60,385 bases of DNA from UBA4644 sp964541085. GTDB lineage: Bacteria; Bacillota; Clostridia; Oscillospirales; Butyricicoccaceae. The stretch spans positions 1 through 60,385 of the forward strand of contig CAZIPA010000009.1 in the NCBI GenBank assembly GCA_964541085.1. Direction: 5' to 3'. The notes beneath the pieces were generated by a model that worked only from the letters and a program-made list of their open reading frames with translations, was not told the DNA's origin and searched no databases. The translations under genes were made by a program, and so were the position numbers. Shown one piece after another: positions 25,412 to 33,635 of the stretch. Each line of letters starts with the position of its first letter. Position 1 is the first letter of the stretch.

Positions 25412-27730
25412 TTACTGAACGACCATGGTCTCGATCTCAGCCTTCCAGCCCCAGTAGGGGGTCATGTCCTTGGGCATGGTGTCGTTGTCAACACGGATGG
25501 AAGAGACGACGGTGCAATCCTTGCGCTGATACAGAGGCAGCTCGCAGCCCCAATCCATGATGATGTCCATGGCATCACGATAGATGGACTTACGGGTCTC
25601 GGTATCGGCACTCTGACGGCCGGCCTTGATCAGCTCGTCCAGAGCGGCGTCATCCACAGAGTAGTGGTTGGAGTTGGTGCCGTTGCCGTGAGCATTGGCG
25701 CTGCTGTAAACCTGAGTCATGTCGGGGTCCACGGTGGACTTCCAGGCAGCGGCCCAGATCTGAGCAGTGTTGGATTCCAGAGCGTTGTTCCAGACGGCGG
25801 AGCCCACATCGTTCACCATCAGGGTGATGCCGATGCTCTCCAGAGCCTCGGAAGCAGCCACGACCACGCCGTAAGCGGGGTGATCCTGCTGGCCGTTACC
25901 GGGAATCAGGACTTCATAGCTGTCGGTAGCGTCGGTGAACTTGCCGGAAGCCTCGTCGAAGGTGAAGCCGGCGGCCTTGAAGTAGCCGATGGCAGCGGTC
26001 AGAGCGGCCTCATACTTCTGCTCGTCGTTCATGCTGGAATCGTAGATGGCGTTGCCGTCCACATCCACGGAGTAAGCAGTCTTGTAGCCTTCGTCAGCAG
26101 GCTGGGGAGCAGCCCAGCTGGTGTTGGAGATGGGATACTGGATAACGGTGGCGCGATCGCCGTAGTAGGAGTTGATGACGGTGTCACGATAGACAGCCAT
26201 AACGGTCATCAGGCCCTTACGCAGAGCCTTGGAAGCATCGGAAGCGGGCTGGCCGCCGATGTTGACCAGGTCAGCGTTGATGCCCAGATAGCCGTAGCCG
26301 CGATAGTCCACCAGATAGGTGGTCAGGGTGTCGCCGGTCAGCTCGCTGTTGGAGTTGGCATCCTTGATGGCGTTGACGGTAGAGTCAGAGATAGAGGGAA
26401 CAGCCAGATCGAAGGTGCCGGTGATGATGCCGGGGACATAGTCAGAGTCCACGGATTCCTGCATCAGGATGGTGTCGATCTCGGGGGCGCCCAGGAAGTA
26501 CAGGGGGTTGGCCTTCAGGGTCACGGTGCCGTTGGCATAGCTCTCATAGATGTAGGGGCCGCATCCCAGAGGATCGGTGGTCTTGGAGCGGATGAGGCTC
26601 AGATCGCCCTTGGGGAAGCCGAACTTATGATTCTCATAATCATACTGGCTGGCATCGCCGTAGTGATGCAGAGGAGCGATGGTGAAGCTCATGTTGTAGA
26701 TGGCGGTAGCATCATACTCGGTCATGTGAACCGTCATGGTGTAGTCACCGGTACGGATAATGCCCTTGATGTAATCGCAATCGTTGGTAGAGATGACCGT
26801 TTCGAAGGTGGCCAGGTTGTCACCCAGCTCGGCGTTGAACAGCTCGGTGATGCTGGAGCCGGCAGTCTCAGCTTCCATGTCGCTCAGGCTATAGCCGTAG
26901 GTTTCGCCGATCAGACGGCCGAAATCTTCCACGGTAGAGCCTTCGGGCAGATCAAAGCCCCAGCTGGGAACCATCTCAGCCACGGTGCCGGTGATGCCAT
27001 TGGCCTCCAGGTAATCCAGGATTTCCTGAGCAAAGGTGGTCAGAGCGGCGTCCATGGCGTTCCACAGGATCTCAGACTCTTCGGCAGTGGCGAACTCGCA
27101 CTCATTGCCGCGGCCGGCAGCGATGACCAGGTCACGCTTGTAGGCAGCAGAATGATAGTACTCATCCATGCCCTCGATGGGCAGAGCGTACAGAGTGGAG
27201 GAGCCATCATAGGTGGGATCGCAGTACACATAGATACCGAAGATCACATCGTCGATGGTGGCGGGAGTACCGTCGGAGAAGACGATATCATCGCGCATTT
27301 CCAGGAAATAATCCACACTGCCGTCGTCGTTCTGGACGACTTCCACATTACCCATACCATAGTAGGTATAGTCGGTGCCGTTGTAGGTCACGGTTTCGCC
27401 TTCGATACCGTTCATGATGATGGCGCCGCCACGGTCAGCAGCCAGCAGGCCGCCGGTGAACAGCTCATACACTTCGGTGTCGTAAGCGGTGGTAGAGAAG
27501 AAGGGGCTGAACTTCTGACCAAAGGTCGCAGTTGCATAGACCAGAGTGGTCTCGGCCTCCGGCTCGCTGGGAGTCGAGGGCTCAGAAGGGGTGCTGGGGG
27601 TGCTGGGAGTGCTGGGAGTGCTGGGCTCTTCGGGCTGATCGTTCTGATTATTCTGCTCACCGCAGGCGGCCAGGCAGAAGATCATGGTCAGAGCGAGAAC
27701 CAGCGCCAGCATTTTTTTGAAGGTGCTCAT
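25412..27730 (-). CDS. oppA: Oligopeptide-binding lipoprotein OppA (SBP family 5), oversized
   Basis: This is the substrate-binding lipoprotein of the importer. A lipoprotein signal peptide ends at LAAC (Cys23). It is followed by a Glu/Asn-rich piece and a Ser-Thr-Pro repeat linker (about residues 35-58), then a family 5 binding domain. At 772 residues it is about 200 longer than usual OppA/DppA proteins. The extra length lies inside the binding domain rather than only in the linker. It heads the opp operon and has AAGGAGG upstream. Confidence 0.93.
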   Translation of the reverse strand: MSTFKKMLALVLALTMIFCLAACGEQNNQNDQPEEPSTPSTPSTPSTPSEPSTPSEPEAETTLVYATATFGQKFSPFFSTTAYDTEVYELFTGGLLAADRGGAIIMNGIEGETVTYNGTDYTYYGMGNVEVVQNDDGSVDYFLEMRDDIVFSDGTPATIDDVIFGIYVYCDPTYDGSSTLYALPIEGMDEYYHSAAYKRDLVIAAGRGNECEFATAEESEILWNAMDAALTTFAQEILDYLEANGITGTVAEMVPSWGFDLPEGSTVEDFGRLIGETYGYSLSDMEAETAGSSITELFNAELGDNLATFETVISTNDCDYIKGIIRTGDYTMTVHMTEYDATAIYNMSFTIAPLHHYGDASQYDYENHKFGFPKGDLSLIRSKTTDPLGCGPYIYESYANGTVTLKANPLYFLGAPEIDTILMQESVDSDYVPGIITGTFDLAVPSISDSTVNAIKDANSNSELTGDTLTTYLVDYRGYGYLGINADLVNIGGQPASDASKALRKGLMTVMAVYRDTVINSYYGDRATVIQYPISNTSWAAPQPADEGYKTAYSVDVDGNAIYDSSMNDEQKYEAALTAAIGYFKAAGFTFDEASGKFTDATDSYEVLIPGNGQQDHPAYGVVVAASEALESIGITLMVNDVGSAVWNNALESNTAQIWAAAWKSTVDPDMTQVYSSANAHGNGTNSNHYSVDDAALDELIKAGRQSADTETRKSIYRDAMDIIMDWGCELPLYQRKDCTVVSSIRVDNDTMPKDMTPYWGWKAEIETMVVQ
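27587..27626 (-). repeat. Nine-base tandem repeat in oppA (Ser-Thr-Pro linker)
   Basis: Four or five near-identical nine-base units (reading GTGCTGGGA on the plus strand) encode STP repeats in the lipoprotein linker. The tract could change length by replication slippage, altering the distance between the membrane anchor and the binding domain. Confidence 0.75.
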
Positions 27731-27762
27731 TCGTATTTCCTCCTTGTGTATTTCTTTATAAG

Positions 27763-27782
27763 ACCCAGAGCTGGGTATTATA
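27763..27782 (-). promoter_or_regulatory. Probable oppA promoter -10 and adjacent palindrome
   Basis: A TATAAT reads on the minus strand at 27777-27782 and directly abuts an inverted repeat ACCCAG-AG-CTGGGT (27763-27776). No convincing -35 is visible. The palindrome would sit at the transcription start and may be an operator. The assignment rests on position and symmetry only. Confidence 0.45.
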
Positions 27783-27799
27783 AACCAATGAATGGGGAT

Positions 27800-28351
27800 T
27801 CAGTCTCCCCTTTTTTCCTGCGGCTCTGTGACAAAGCTCTTTCGCAGGGAAAAACAGAAGCAGGCGCAGGCCACGAGGATTGCGCCGCACAGAGCGAAGA
27901 TGCCGTCCTGCATCACCAGATTGCCCTTGCCCAGGGCGGCGGTGACGGCCAGACCCACCAGCGAAACCGCCGGCAGCGCCGCGCACCACAGTGCAGCAGG
28001 GGGATAGAACATGGAAACCTGATGGGACTGCCGCCGATACATGGGCGGTTTGACCGTCAGGGCCGTTACGATGGAAGAGGAAAGCTTCCACAGCGGCAGC
28101 GCTGTGAAGGCATAGGGCAGAGAGATGTAAAAGCAGCGCATGGCTCCGGTGTTGAGAAACAGGGAACCCAGCCAGCACGCCCATCCCACGGCACAGGCCA
28201 CGGCGGCCCGGATGCCCTGCTGACGAACCTGCTCCGGCGGTGCGCAGAAGGTGAACAGCTCCCCGGCATATTCCGCCGAGGTATGCATCCGCCCCCTGTC
28301 GTCCACGGAGTGAACCAGCTTGTAATCCTTTACATACTTGTGCTTTGCCAT
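27800..28351 (-). CDS. Hypothetical polytopic membrane protein
   Basis: The 183-residue protein has a soluble N-terminal stretch (MAKHKYVKDYKLVHSVDDRG) and about four membrane segments (roughly 50-70, 78-98, 118-140, 148-168). I do not recognise the family. It lies directly upstream of oppA on the same strand but has its own promoter and no clear terminator, so some read-through into opp is possible. The ATG at 28351 is preferred to a TTG five codons upstream because an AGGA site precedes it. Confidence 0.75.
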   Translation of the reverse strand: MAKHKYVKDYKLVHSVDDRGRMHTSAEYAGELFTFCAPPEQVRQQGIRAAVACAVGWACWLGSLFLNTGAMRCFYISLPYAFTALPLWKLSSSIVTALTVKPPMYRRQSHQVSMFYPPAALWCAALPAVSLVGLAVTAALGKGNLVMQDGIFALCGAILVACACFCFSLRKSFVTEPQEKRGD

Positions 28352-28427
28352 GATTTTCCTTTTCAAGTCAGAGAATACCGGAAGTATGCTCCCGCTTTTT
28401 CCGCCGACAGCATCCTAAACTGCAAAG

Positions 28428-28456
28428 ATTATACCATTTCCCCTAAGGGTTTTCAA
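28428..28456 (-). promoter_or_regulatory. Promoter of the membrane protein gene upstream of oppA
   Basis: TTGAAA (28451-28456) and TATAAT (28428-28433) are 17 bases apart on the minus strand. The leader is about 70 bases. Confidence 0.75.
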
Positions 28457-28489
28457 GAGGATGCGGCGATTTTTTCCCCATCCTCTTTT
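28454..28489. repeat. Inverted repeat after pepF, possible terminator
   Basis: A perfect 9-bp inverted repeat (AAGAGGATG with CATCCTCTT, spacer about 16) lies 12 bases past the pepF stop. It lacks a clear T tract on the minus strand. It overlaps the -35 of the next promoter. Confidence 0.45.
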
Positions 28490-28500
28490 GAAAAAAGCGC

Positions 28501-30195
28501 TTATTTTGCGGGTTTTACCTGCTTGAGCAGCGTCTCCACCCGATTTGCCAGCGTCTCCAGAGCGCCCTCCTTGAAGGGAGACTGGATTCCCGCCTCCTCC
28601 AGAAGCAGGTCATAATACTGCTCGCCGCCCTGCCGCATCAGCCGCAGATAGTTGGCAAAGGCCCCGTCATAGTCCTCCCGGGACTGGAGCAGGAAGCCGA
28701 AGGCCGCGGTCTGGGCCAGCGCATAGTCGATGTAATAGAAGGGAGATTCATAAATATGCATCTGATACTGCCACCGGCGGCCATCCTCGATAAAGGGGAT
28801 GCCCTCCATGTGGATGTGGGGACGGAACCTGCTCTCCAGCTCCAGCCACGCCTGGTTCCGCTGGGCGGGGGTCATCTCCGGATGCTCATAGACGATATGC
28901 TGGAAGGCATCCACCATGGTGCCGTAGGGCAGGAAGGTAAAGGCATCCAGTGCGTGCATATACTTGTATTTTTCCGCATTTTCACCGAAGAACTTTTCGA
29001 TGTATTTCCATGCGAAAAATTCCATGCTCATGGAATGGGTTTCCGCCGTTTCCATGCCGCCGCAGCCGATTTCCTGCGCAAAGCGGTTGTCAGCGATGAG
29101 ATAGGCGTTGAAGGCGTGGCCCGCCTCGTGGGTCATCACATCCACATCCCCGGCCGTGCCGTTGAAGTTGGCCAGAATGAAGGGCTGCTTGTAGGCCGCG
29201 ATCTCCGTGCAGTAGCCGCCGCCCCATTTGTTCTTGCGGGCATCCACATCAAAGGCGTCATTCTCCAGCATCAGGTCGATGAAGTCGCCGGCCTCCGGGC
29301 TCATCTCATGATACATTTCCCGGGCCGCCCGGAAGATATCCTCCTTGGTGCCCACGGGCTTGGGGTCGCCGCCGGGGATCACCACGCCGTCATCATAGAA
29401 GCGATAGGTGTCGATGCCCAGATCCTTCGCGTTTTCCAGACGCAGGCGGGAGACGGCGGGAGTGATGGATTCCAGAATGTTCTTCCGGAAGATCTCGATC
29501 TCCTTCTGGCCGTAGCACACCCGGTTCATCCGGTAATAGCCCAGCTCCACAAAGTTCCGGTAGCCCATCTTTTTGGCCATGCGATCCCGCACCTTGACCA
29601 TGCGGTCATAGATATCGTCCAGCTCGGCGGTGTGGCGGTTCATTTCCTCGCCGAAGACCTGATAGGCCTCCCGGCGGGTCTCCCGGTCGTCATCCTTGAA
29701 GAATCCGGCCAGCGCCGCCCGGGAATAGGTCTCACCCCGGAAGGTAAACTCCATTCCGGCCATCAGCTTGGAATATTCGCTGACCAGCTTGTTTTCCTCC
29801 ACCATATCCTCCACAATGGCGGGGGACATGGCCTTGGAGGCCACCTCCAGATAGCGGAAATATACGGGAGACAGTGCCTGCTCCAGCTCCGCCCGGAAGG
29901 GAGAGTTCAGCAGCGCATTGCCGTATTCCGTATCCAGACTGCTCATCTCCGGGCCGATCTCATCCAGATACTCCCACTCTTTATTATAATATTCATCCGC
30001 CGTGTTGCAGCTGTAGCGGATATAGCAAAGATTGACCGCAGTGGCATAGCGCACCCGCAGCTTCAGATAACGCTGCCGCAGCGCCAGCACCTCCTCCGTG
30101 CTCTTTGCCGCCAGAACGCCGTCGATGATGGCGCGCATTTCTGTCCGGAGTTCCTCCAGAGGGATATGCTCATAGGGCATTTGCTGTACCTTCAT
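28501..30195 (-). CDS. pepF: M3 family oligoendopeptidase F
   Basis: This is a cytosolic zinc peptidase of 564 residues that cleaves short peptides. The zinc motif HEAGH (in DVMTHEAGHAFNAY) is near residue 355, and the third-ligand helix (METAETHSMSMEFF) lies about 25 residues later. It is a single-gene unit with its own promoter. Its position beside the oligopeptide transporter suggests it degrades imported peptides, supplying glutamate to the nearby fermentation pathway; that link is inference. Confidence 0.95.
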   Translation of the reverse strand: MKVQQMPYEHIPLEELRTEMRAIIDGVLAAKSTEEVLALRQRYLKLRVRYATAVNLCYIRYSCNTADEYYNKEWEYLDEIGPEMSSLDTEYGNALLNSPFRAELEQALSPVYFRYLEVASKAMSPAIVEDMVEENKLVSEYSKLMAGMEFTFRGETYSRAALAGFFKDDDRETRREAYQVFGEEMNRHTAELDDIYDRMVKVRDRMAKKMGYRNFVELGYYRMNRVCYGQKEIEIFRKNILESITPAVSRLRLENAKDLGIDTYRFYDDGVVIPGGDPKPVGTKEDIFRAAREMYHEMSPEAGDFIDLMLENDAFDVDARKNKWGGGYCTEIAAYKQPFILANFNGTAGDVDVMTHEAGHAFNAYLIADNRFAQEIGCGGMETAETHSMSMEFFAWKYIEKFFGENAEKYKYMHALDAFTFLPYGTMVDAFQHIVYEHPEMTPAQRNQAWLELESRFRPHIHMEGIPFIEDGRRWQYQMHIYESPFYYIDYALAQTAAFGFLLQSREDYDGAFANYLRLMRQGGEQYYDLLLEEAGIQSPFKEGALETLANRVETLLKQVKPAK

Positions 30196-30224
30196 AAACG
30201 GTACCTCCTTTTTTGTGTAGCCCC

Positions 30225-30253
30225 ATTATAACGAAAGCCGTCGGAAAAGGCAA
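30225..30253 (-). promoter_or_regulatory. Promoter of pepF
   Basis: TTGCCT (30248-30253) and TATAAT (30225-30230) are separated by 17 bases on the minus strand, about 30 bases before the start codon and its AGGAGG site. Confidence 0.7.
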
Positions 30254-30297
30254 TCATTTTATAATATTTTTTCGCCTTCGTCCGGGCTCTTTTGGAG

Positions 30298-30333
30298 AAA
30301 AAGAAGGGGAGGCAGCCCTTTTTGCCGCCTCCC
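30298..30333 (-). terminator. Intrinsic terminator of rnj
   Basis: GGGAGGC and GCCTCCC (30307-30333), extended inward by a few wobble pairs, are followed on the minus strand by CTTCTTTTTC. It lies 14 bases past the RNase J stop. Confidence 0.75.
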
Positions 30334-30346
30334 GATATTGCATTTT

Positions 30347-32326
30347 TCAGCTTTCCAGCAAAATCGTCACAACCAGCGGTTCCCGCTTGGTTTTCTTGTA
30401 GAGATAATCTGCCAGTCTGCGGTTCACCGCTTCCCGGATGGCGCTGCGGCTGGTGGAGCCCTTTTCCAGCGCATTTTCCAGGGTCTCCCGGGCCAGCTCC
30501 CGCAGCTCGCCCATCAGCTCCTCCGCTTCCCGGACGAAGATGAAGCCCCGGGAAATGATCTCCGGGCCGGAAACGATGGTTCGTTCCCGCATATCCAGCC
30601 CCACGGCCACGGTGATAATGCCGCTTTCGCTGAGGCTCTTCCGCTCCCGCAGCACGGCAGCACCCACATCGCCTACGCCGTAGCCGTCTACCAGCACCCG
30701 GCCGGAGGGAACGCTGCCGTTCCAGCCCGCACCGTCCTCGCCGATCTCCAGCACCCGGCCCAGATCGGAGACGAAGATATTCTCCGGCTTGACACCGCAG
30801 GCCCGGCCCAGTCCGGCGTTGACCATCAGATGGCGATATTCACCGTGCATGGGCATGAAATATTTGGGACGCAGCAGGGAGAGCATCATTTTCAGCTCCT
30901 CCTGACAGGCGTGGCCGGACACATGCATATCCGCCAGACGCTCGTAAACCACATCCGCACCCTTGCGGAACAGCTCGTTAATCATGGTATACACCGGCTT
31001 TTCGTTGCCGGGAATGGGGGTGGCGGAGATCAAAATCTTGTCGCCGTAGCCCACCTCCACCTGCCGGTGGCCGGAAAAGGCCATGCGGTACAGGGCGCTC
31101 ATGGGCTCTCCCTGAGAGCCGGTGGTGATGATGGTCAGCTTGTTTTTGGGATATTTCCGAATATCGTGCAGGTCGATATAGGTATCGGCGGGCAGGGTCA
31201 GATAGCCCAGCTCCACGCCAACCTTCAGGATGTTTTCCATGCTGCGGCCGGACACCGCCACCTTGCGGCCATATTTCGCCGCCACATCAAAAATCTGCTG
31301 CACCCGGTGGACATTGGAGGCAAAGGAAGCCACGATGATCCGCTGATCGCAGCTCTTGAACTCCCGGTCCAGACTGTCGCCCACCTTCCGTTCGCTCATG
31401 GCCATGCCCGGGCGCTCGGCGTTGGTGGAATCCATCATCAGCAGCAGCACGCCCTTTTTGCCCAGCTCACCCAGCCGGGGCAGGTCGATCATCTTGCCGT
31501 CAATGGGGGTAGTGTCGATTTTGAAGTCGCCGGTGACCACCACCAGGCCCACGGGGGTCTTGATGGCAAAGGCACAGGCATCGGCCACCGAATGGTTCAC
31601 ATGGATGAGCTCCACCTCAAAGCAGCCGGTTTTCACCCGGTCGCCGTCTTTTTTCACATGGATTTTGGGCTTTTTCAGATCCCGGTGCTCCTGAAGCTTC
31701 AGCTTCACCAGTCCCGCGGTCAGTCCGGTGCAGTAGACCGGCACATTCAGCTCCCGCAGCACATAGGGCAGCGCGCCCACATGGTCCTCATGGGCGTGGG
31801 TCAGAAAGATGGCCCGCACCCGATCCCGGTTTTTCTGAAGATAGGTGATATCGGGAATTACCATATCCACGCCCAGCAGATCCTCATCCGGGAAGGTCAT
31901 GCCCGCATCAATGACGATGATATCCTCGCCATATTCCAGCACGGTCATGTTTTTGCCGATCTCATTCAGACCGCCCAGGGGGATCACCCGCAGCTTGCCC
32001 CCGTGCTGCGGCTCGGGCTGGAGGCTCTGGCTCCTCGAAGGACGGGAGGCACGCTTTTTCCCGGCGGGCGCTTTCACCGCCTCCGCAATCTCGGCAGGAG
32101 CCGTCTTGCTCCAGGCACGCTTCTGGGCGGCTGCCGCACGGCCGGCGGATTTCGGGGCCGCAGTCTTCTGGACAGCACGCCGGCGCTGGGGCTTTTTCTC
32201 CGGGGCCGGAGCCGCCTCCGCAGCCTTTTCCACCTGCATCTGAGGCAGAGCGGCCTTGGGCTTTTTCCGATAGGGGGCCCGGCGGCGCTTTTCTCCGGTC
32301 TGATTTTCTTTTTTGGTTTCTGACAT
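30347..32326 (-). CDS. rnj: Ribonuclease J with a long basic N-terminal extension
   Basis: This is a beta-CASP metallo-beta-lactamase ribonuclease (endo- and 5'-exonuclease) central to mRNA decay. It has 659 residues against about 555 in Bacillus RNase J1. The catalytic HAHEDH motif lies near residue 175, and the C-terminal domain is complete. The extra 105 residues at the N-terminus are a low-complexity Lys/Arg/Ala-rich tail, probably disordered and RNA-binding. The ATG at 32326 is 16 bases from the GGAG site, which is unusually far. An in-frame ATT four codons upstream (32338) would have better spacing. Confidence 0.93.
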   Translation of the reverse strand: MSETKKENQTGEKRRRAPYRKKPKAALPQMQVEKAAEAAPAPEKKPQRRRAVQKTAAPKSAGRAAAAQKRAWSKTAPAEIAEAVKAPAGKKRASRPSRSQSLQPEPQHGGKLRVIPLGGLNEIGKNMTVLEYGEDIIVIDAGMTFPDEDLLGVDMVIPDITYLQKNRDRVRAIFLTHAHEDHVGALPYVLRELNVPVYCTGLTAGLVKLKLQEHRDLKKPKIHVKKDGDRVKTGCFEVELIHVNHSVADACAFAIKTPVGLVVVTGDFKIDTTPIDGKMIDLPRLGELGKKGVLLLMMDSTNAERPGMAMSERKVGDSLDREFKSCDQRIIVASFASNVHRVQQIFDVAAKYGRKVAVSGRSMENILKVGVELGYLTLPADTYIDLHDIRKYPKNKLTIITTGSQGEPMSALYRMAFSGHRQVEVGYGDKILISATPIPGNEKPVYTMINELFRKGADVVYERLADMHVSGHACQEELKMMLSLLRPKYFMPMHGEYRHLMVNAGLGRACGVKPENIFVSDLGRVLEIGEDGAGWNGSVPSGRVLVDGYGVGDVGAAVLRERKSLSESGIITVAVGLDMRERTIVSGPEIISRGFIFVREAEELMGELRELARETLENALEKGSTSRSAIREAVNRRLADYLYKKTKREPLVVTILLES

Positions 32327-32493
32327 AGTGCTCGTAATGATTCTCCTTTTTCTGCGCACACAGACAAGCCCCCGGCGCAAGGCGCATTCCGGCGGTACTG
32401 CGTGTGTGCAATGTTCCGTTGTTCTATCTGATCCGGGTCATTGAGTGGACTGACCTCGGAAATGATGCAAAATCCGGCTGAAACTGCCGATGA
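32327..32493 (-). promoter_or_regulatory. Structured leader of rnj
   Basis: The predicted rnj transcript has a leader of about 165 bases. A 7-bp inverted repeat (GCACACA at 32356-32362 with TGTGTGC at 32403-32409) encloses a GC-rich 40-base loop. Its 3' arm ends directly beside the AAAAAGGAG ribosome site (32343-32351). Such a stem could be a target for autoregulation by RNase J. Confidence 0.4.
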
Positions 32494-32499
32494 TATTTT

Positions 32500-32528
32500 A
32501 TCATAGCACAAGCCGGGGGAAAATGCAA
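32500..32528 (-). promoter_or_regulatory. Promoter of rnj
   Basis: TTGCAT (32523-32528) and TATGAT (32500-32505) are 17 bases apart on the minus strand. Confidence 0.65.
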
Positions 32529-32595
32529 ATTTTCTCATCGACAGATTTCGCGCCGGGCAGCTTATGTAGCGGAGAAGGGTCGCTTCTCCGCCGTT

Positions 32596-32763
32596 TCAGT
32601 GCAGCAGCCCCGGCGGCTGCGCCGTGTCCTCCATCTGATCCAGCCGTCTGGGAATCCGCAGGTCACGGTTTTCCGGACGGCATTCCGGCGGGATCCGGCA
32701 GCTTTCCGGAAGTCTGCCGGGAAACAGCCACGCCTGCCGGAAGGGCAGCTCAAAGCCTGTCAT
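32596..32763 (-). CDS. Small protein overlapping the tepA stop (YlzJ position)
   Basis: A 55-codon frame starts with an ATG that overlaps the tepA stop codon (ATGA). It reads MTGFELPFRQAWLFPG at the start and is rich in Pro and Arg. Third-position GC use matches neighbouring genes. In Bacillus the tepA gene (ymfB) is followed by a short gene, ylzJ, so this may be its counterpart, although I cannot show sequence similarity. A GC-rich inverted repeat without a T tract (32569-32591) follows it. Confidence 0.45.
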   Translation of the reverse strand: MTGFELPFRQAWLFPGRLPESCRIPPECRPENRDLRIPRRLDQMEDTAQPPGLLH

Positions 32764-33419
32764 GCTCTCGCCTCCTCAATCATCTGATGCAGGCAGGAAA
32801 GCGCCTCCCGCAGACTTCCCAGACGGTCGCACAGACCAGCCTCCACCGCTTCCCTGCCATACAGCACGCTGCCAGCTTCGCCCAGAAGCTGACCGTCCCG
32901 CAGCATCAGCTGCCGCAGCCGTTCCGGCGAAATGCGGGAATTGGCGGTGATAAAATCCACGATGCTCTCCTGAATCCGCTGAAAATAGGCGGAAATCTGA
33001 GGCACACCCTGCACCTCTCCGTTCATCCGCACCGGATGCAGGGTCATGGAGGCCGTGGGCGCGATGAAGCAGCGCCTTGCCGCCACCGCCAGCGGGATGC
33101 CGATGGAATGTCCGCCGCCCAGCACCAGCGAAACGGTGGGCTTGGTCATGCCCGCAATCAGCTCCGCGATGGCCAGACCCGCCTCCACATCGCCGCCCGC
33201 CGTGTTCAGCAGGATCAGCAGACCGTCGATCTCCGGACTCTCCTCAATGGAGGCCAGCAGCGGCAGAATGTGCTCATACTTTGTGGTTTTGGTCTGGCTG
33301 GACAACAGCTGGTGCCCCTCGATATGCCCCACGATGGCAAGGCAATGGATGGCATCCCGTCCCGCAAGCCGGGCACTGCCCAGCTCCAGCAGGTCTTCCC
33401 GGCGGCATTCCTCTTCCAT
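32760..33419 (-). CDS. tepA: TepA/ClpP-type serine protease-like protein
   Basis: This 219-residue protein of the ClpP/crotonase-like class is similar to translocation-enhancing protein TepA (YmfB). The oxyanion GGDV segment (LLNTAGGDVEAGLAIAE) is near residue 75. The nucleophile-type motif GGGHSIGIPLA is near 105, with the likely catalytic His in LHPVRM. It is a single-domain cytosolic form. AAGGGAG lies seven bases before the ATG. A 216-base gap without a confident gene separates it from the tsaC-coaE fusion. Confidence 0.88.
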   Translation of the reverse strand: MEEECRREDLLELGSARLAGRDAIHCLAIVGHIEGHQLLSSQTKTTKYEHILPLLASIEESPEIDGLLILLNTAGGDVEAGLAIAELIAGMTKPTVSLVLGGGHSIGIPLAVAARRCFIAPTASMTLHPVRMNGEVQGVPQISAYFQRIQESIVDFITANSRISPERLRQLMLRDGQLLGEAGSVLYGREAVEAGLCDRLGSLREALSCLHQMIEEARA

Positions 33420-33635
33420 ACAAACGCTCCCTTGCAGCAGAATCCTGTGCTCCCTTCCGGCTGTACGAAAGGGCCTTCCTGCTTTTCAGCATTCCCATGG
33501 GAGAGCAAAACATACGCCGCTTTTCGAAAAAAACAGCGTCCATCCTCCGCAGACCGCCAAAGGATGAACGCCGTAATATACATGATTCTGTTCGTGTCAA
33601 AGGCCGTTTCTTCCATCATTCCCCCGTGCCTTTGC

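Noticed and set aside
25313..28615. A 1,100-codon plus-strand open frame opposite oppA
   Set aside because: It is antisense to the clear oppA, membrane protein and intergenic sequences. Its composition is the reverse-complement pattern of a GC-biased gene.
33420..33635. A possible small gene between tepA and the tsaC-coaE fusion
   Set aside because: A frame starting near 33619 has a G-rich site but runs about 200 bases out of frame into tepA. Its codon use is unlike its neighbours, so I leave the gap as non-coding.
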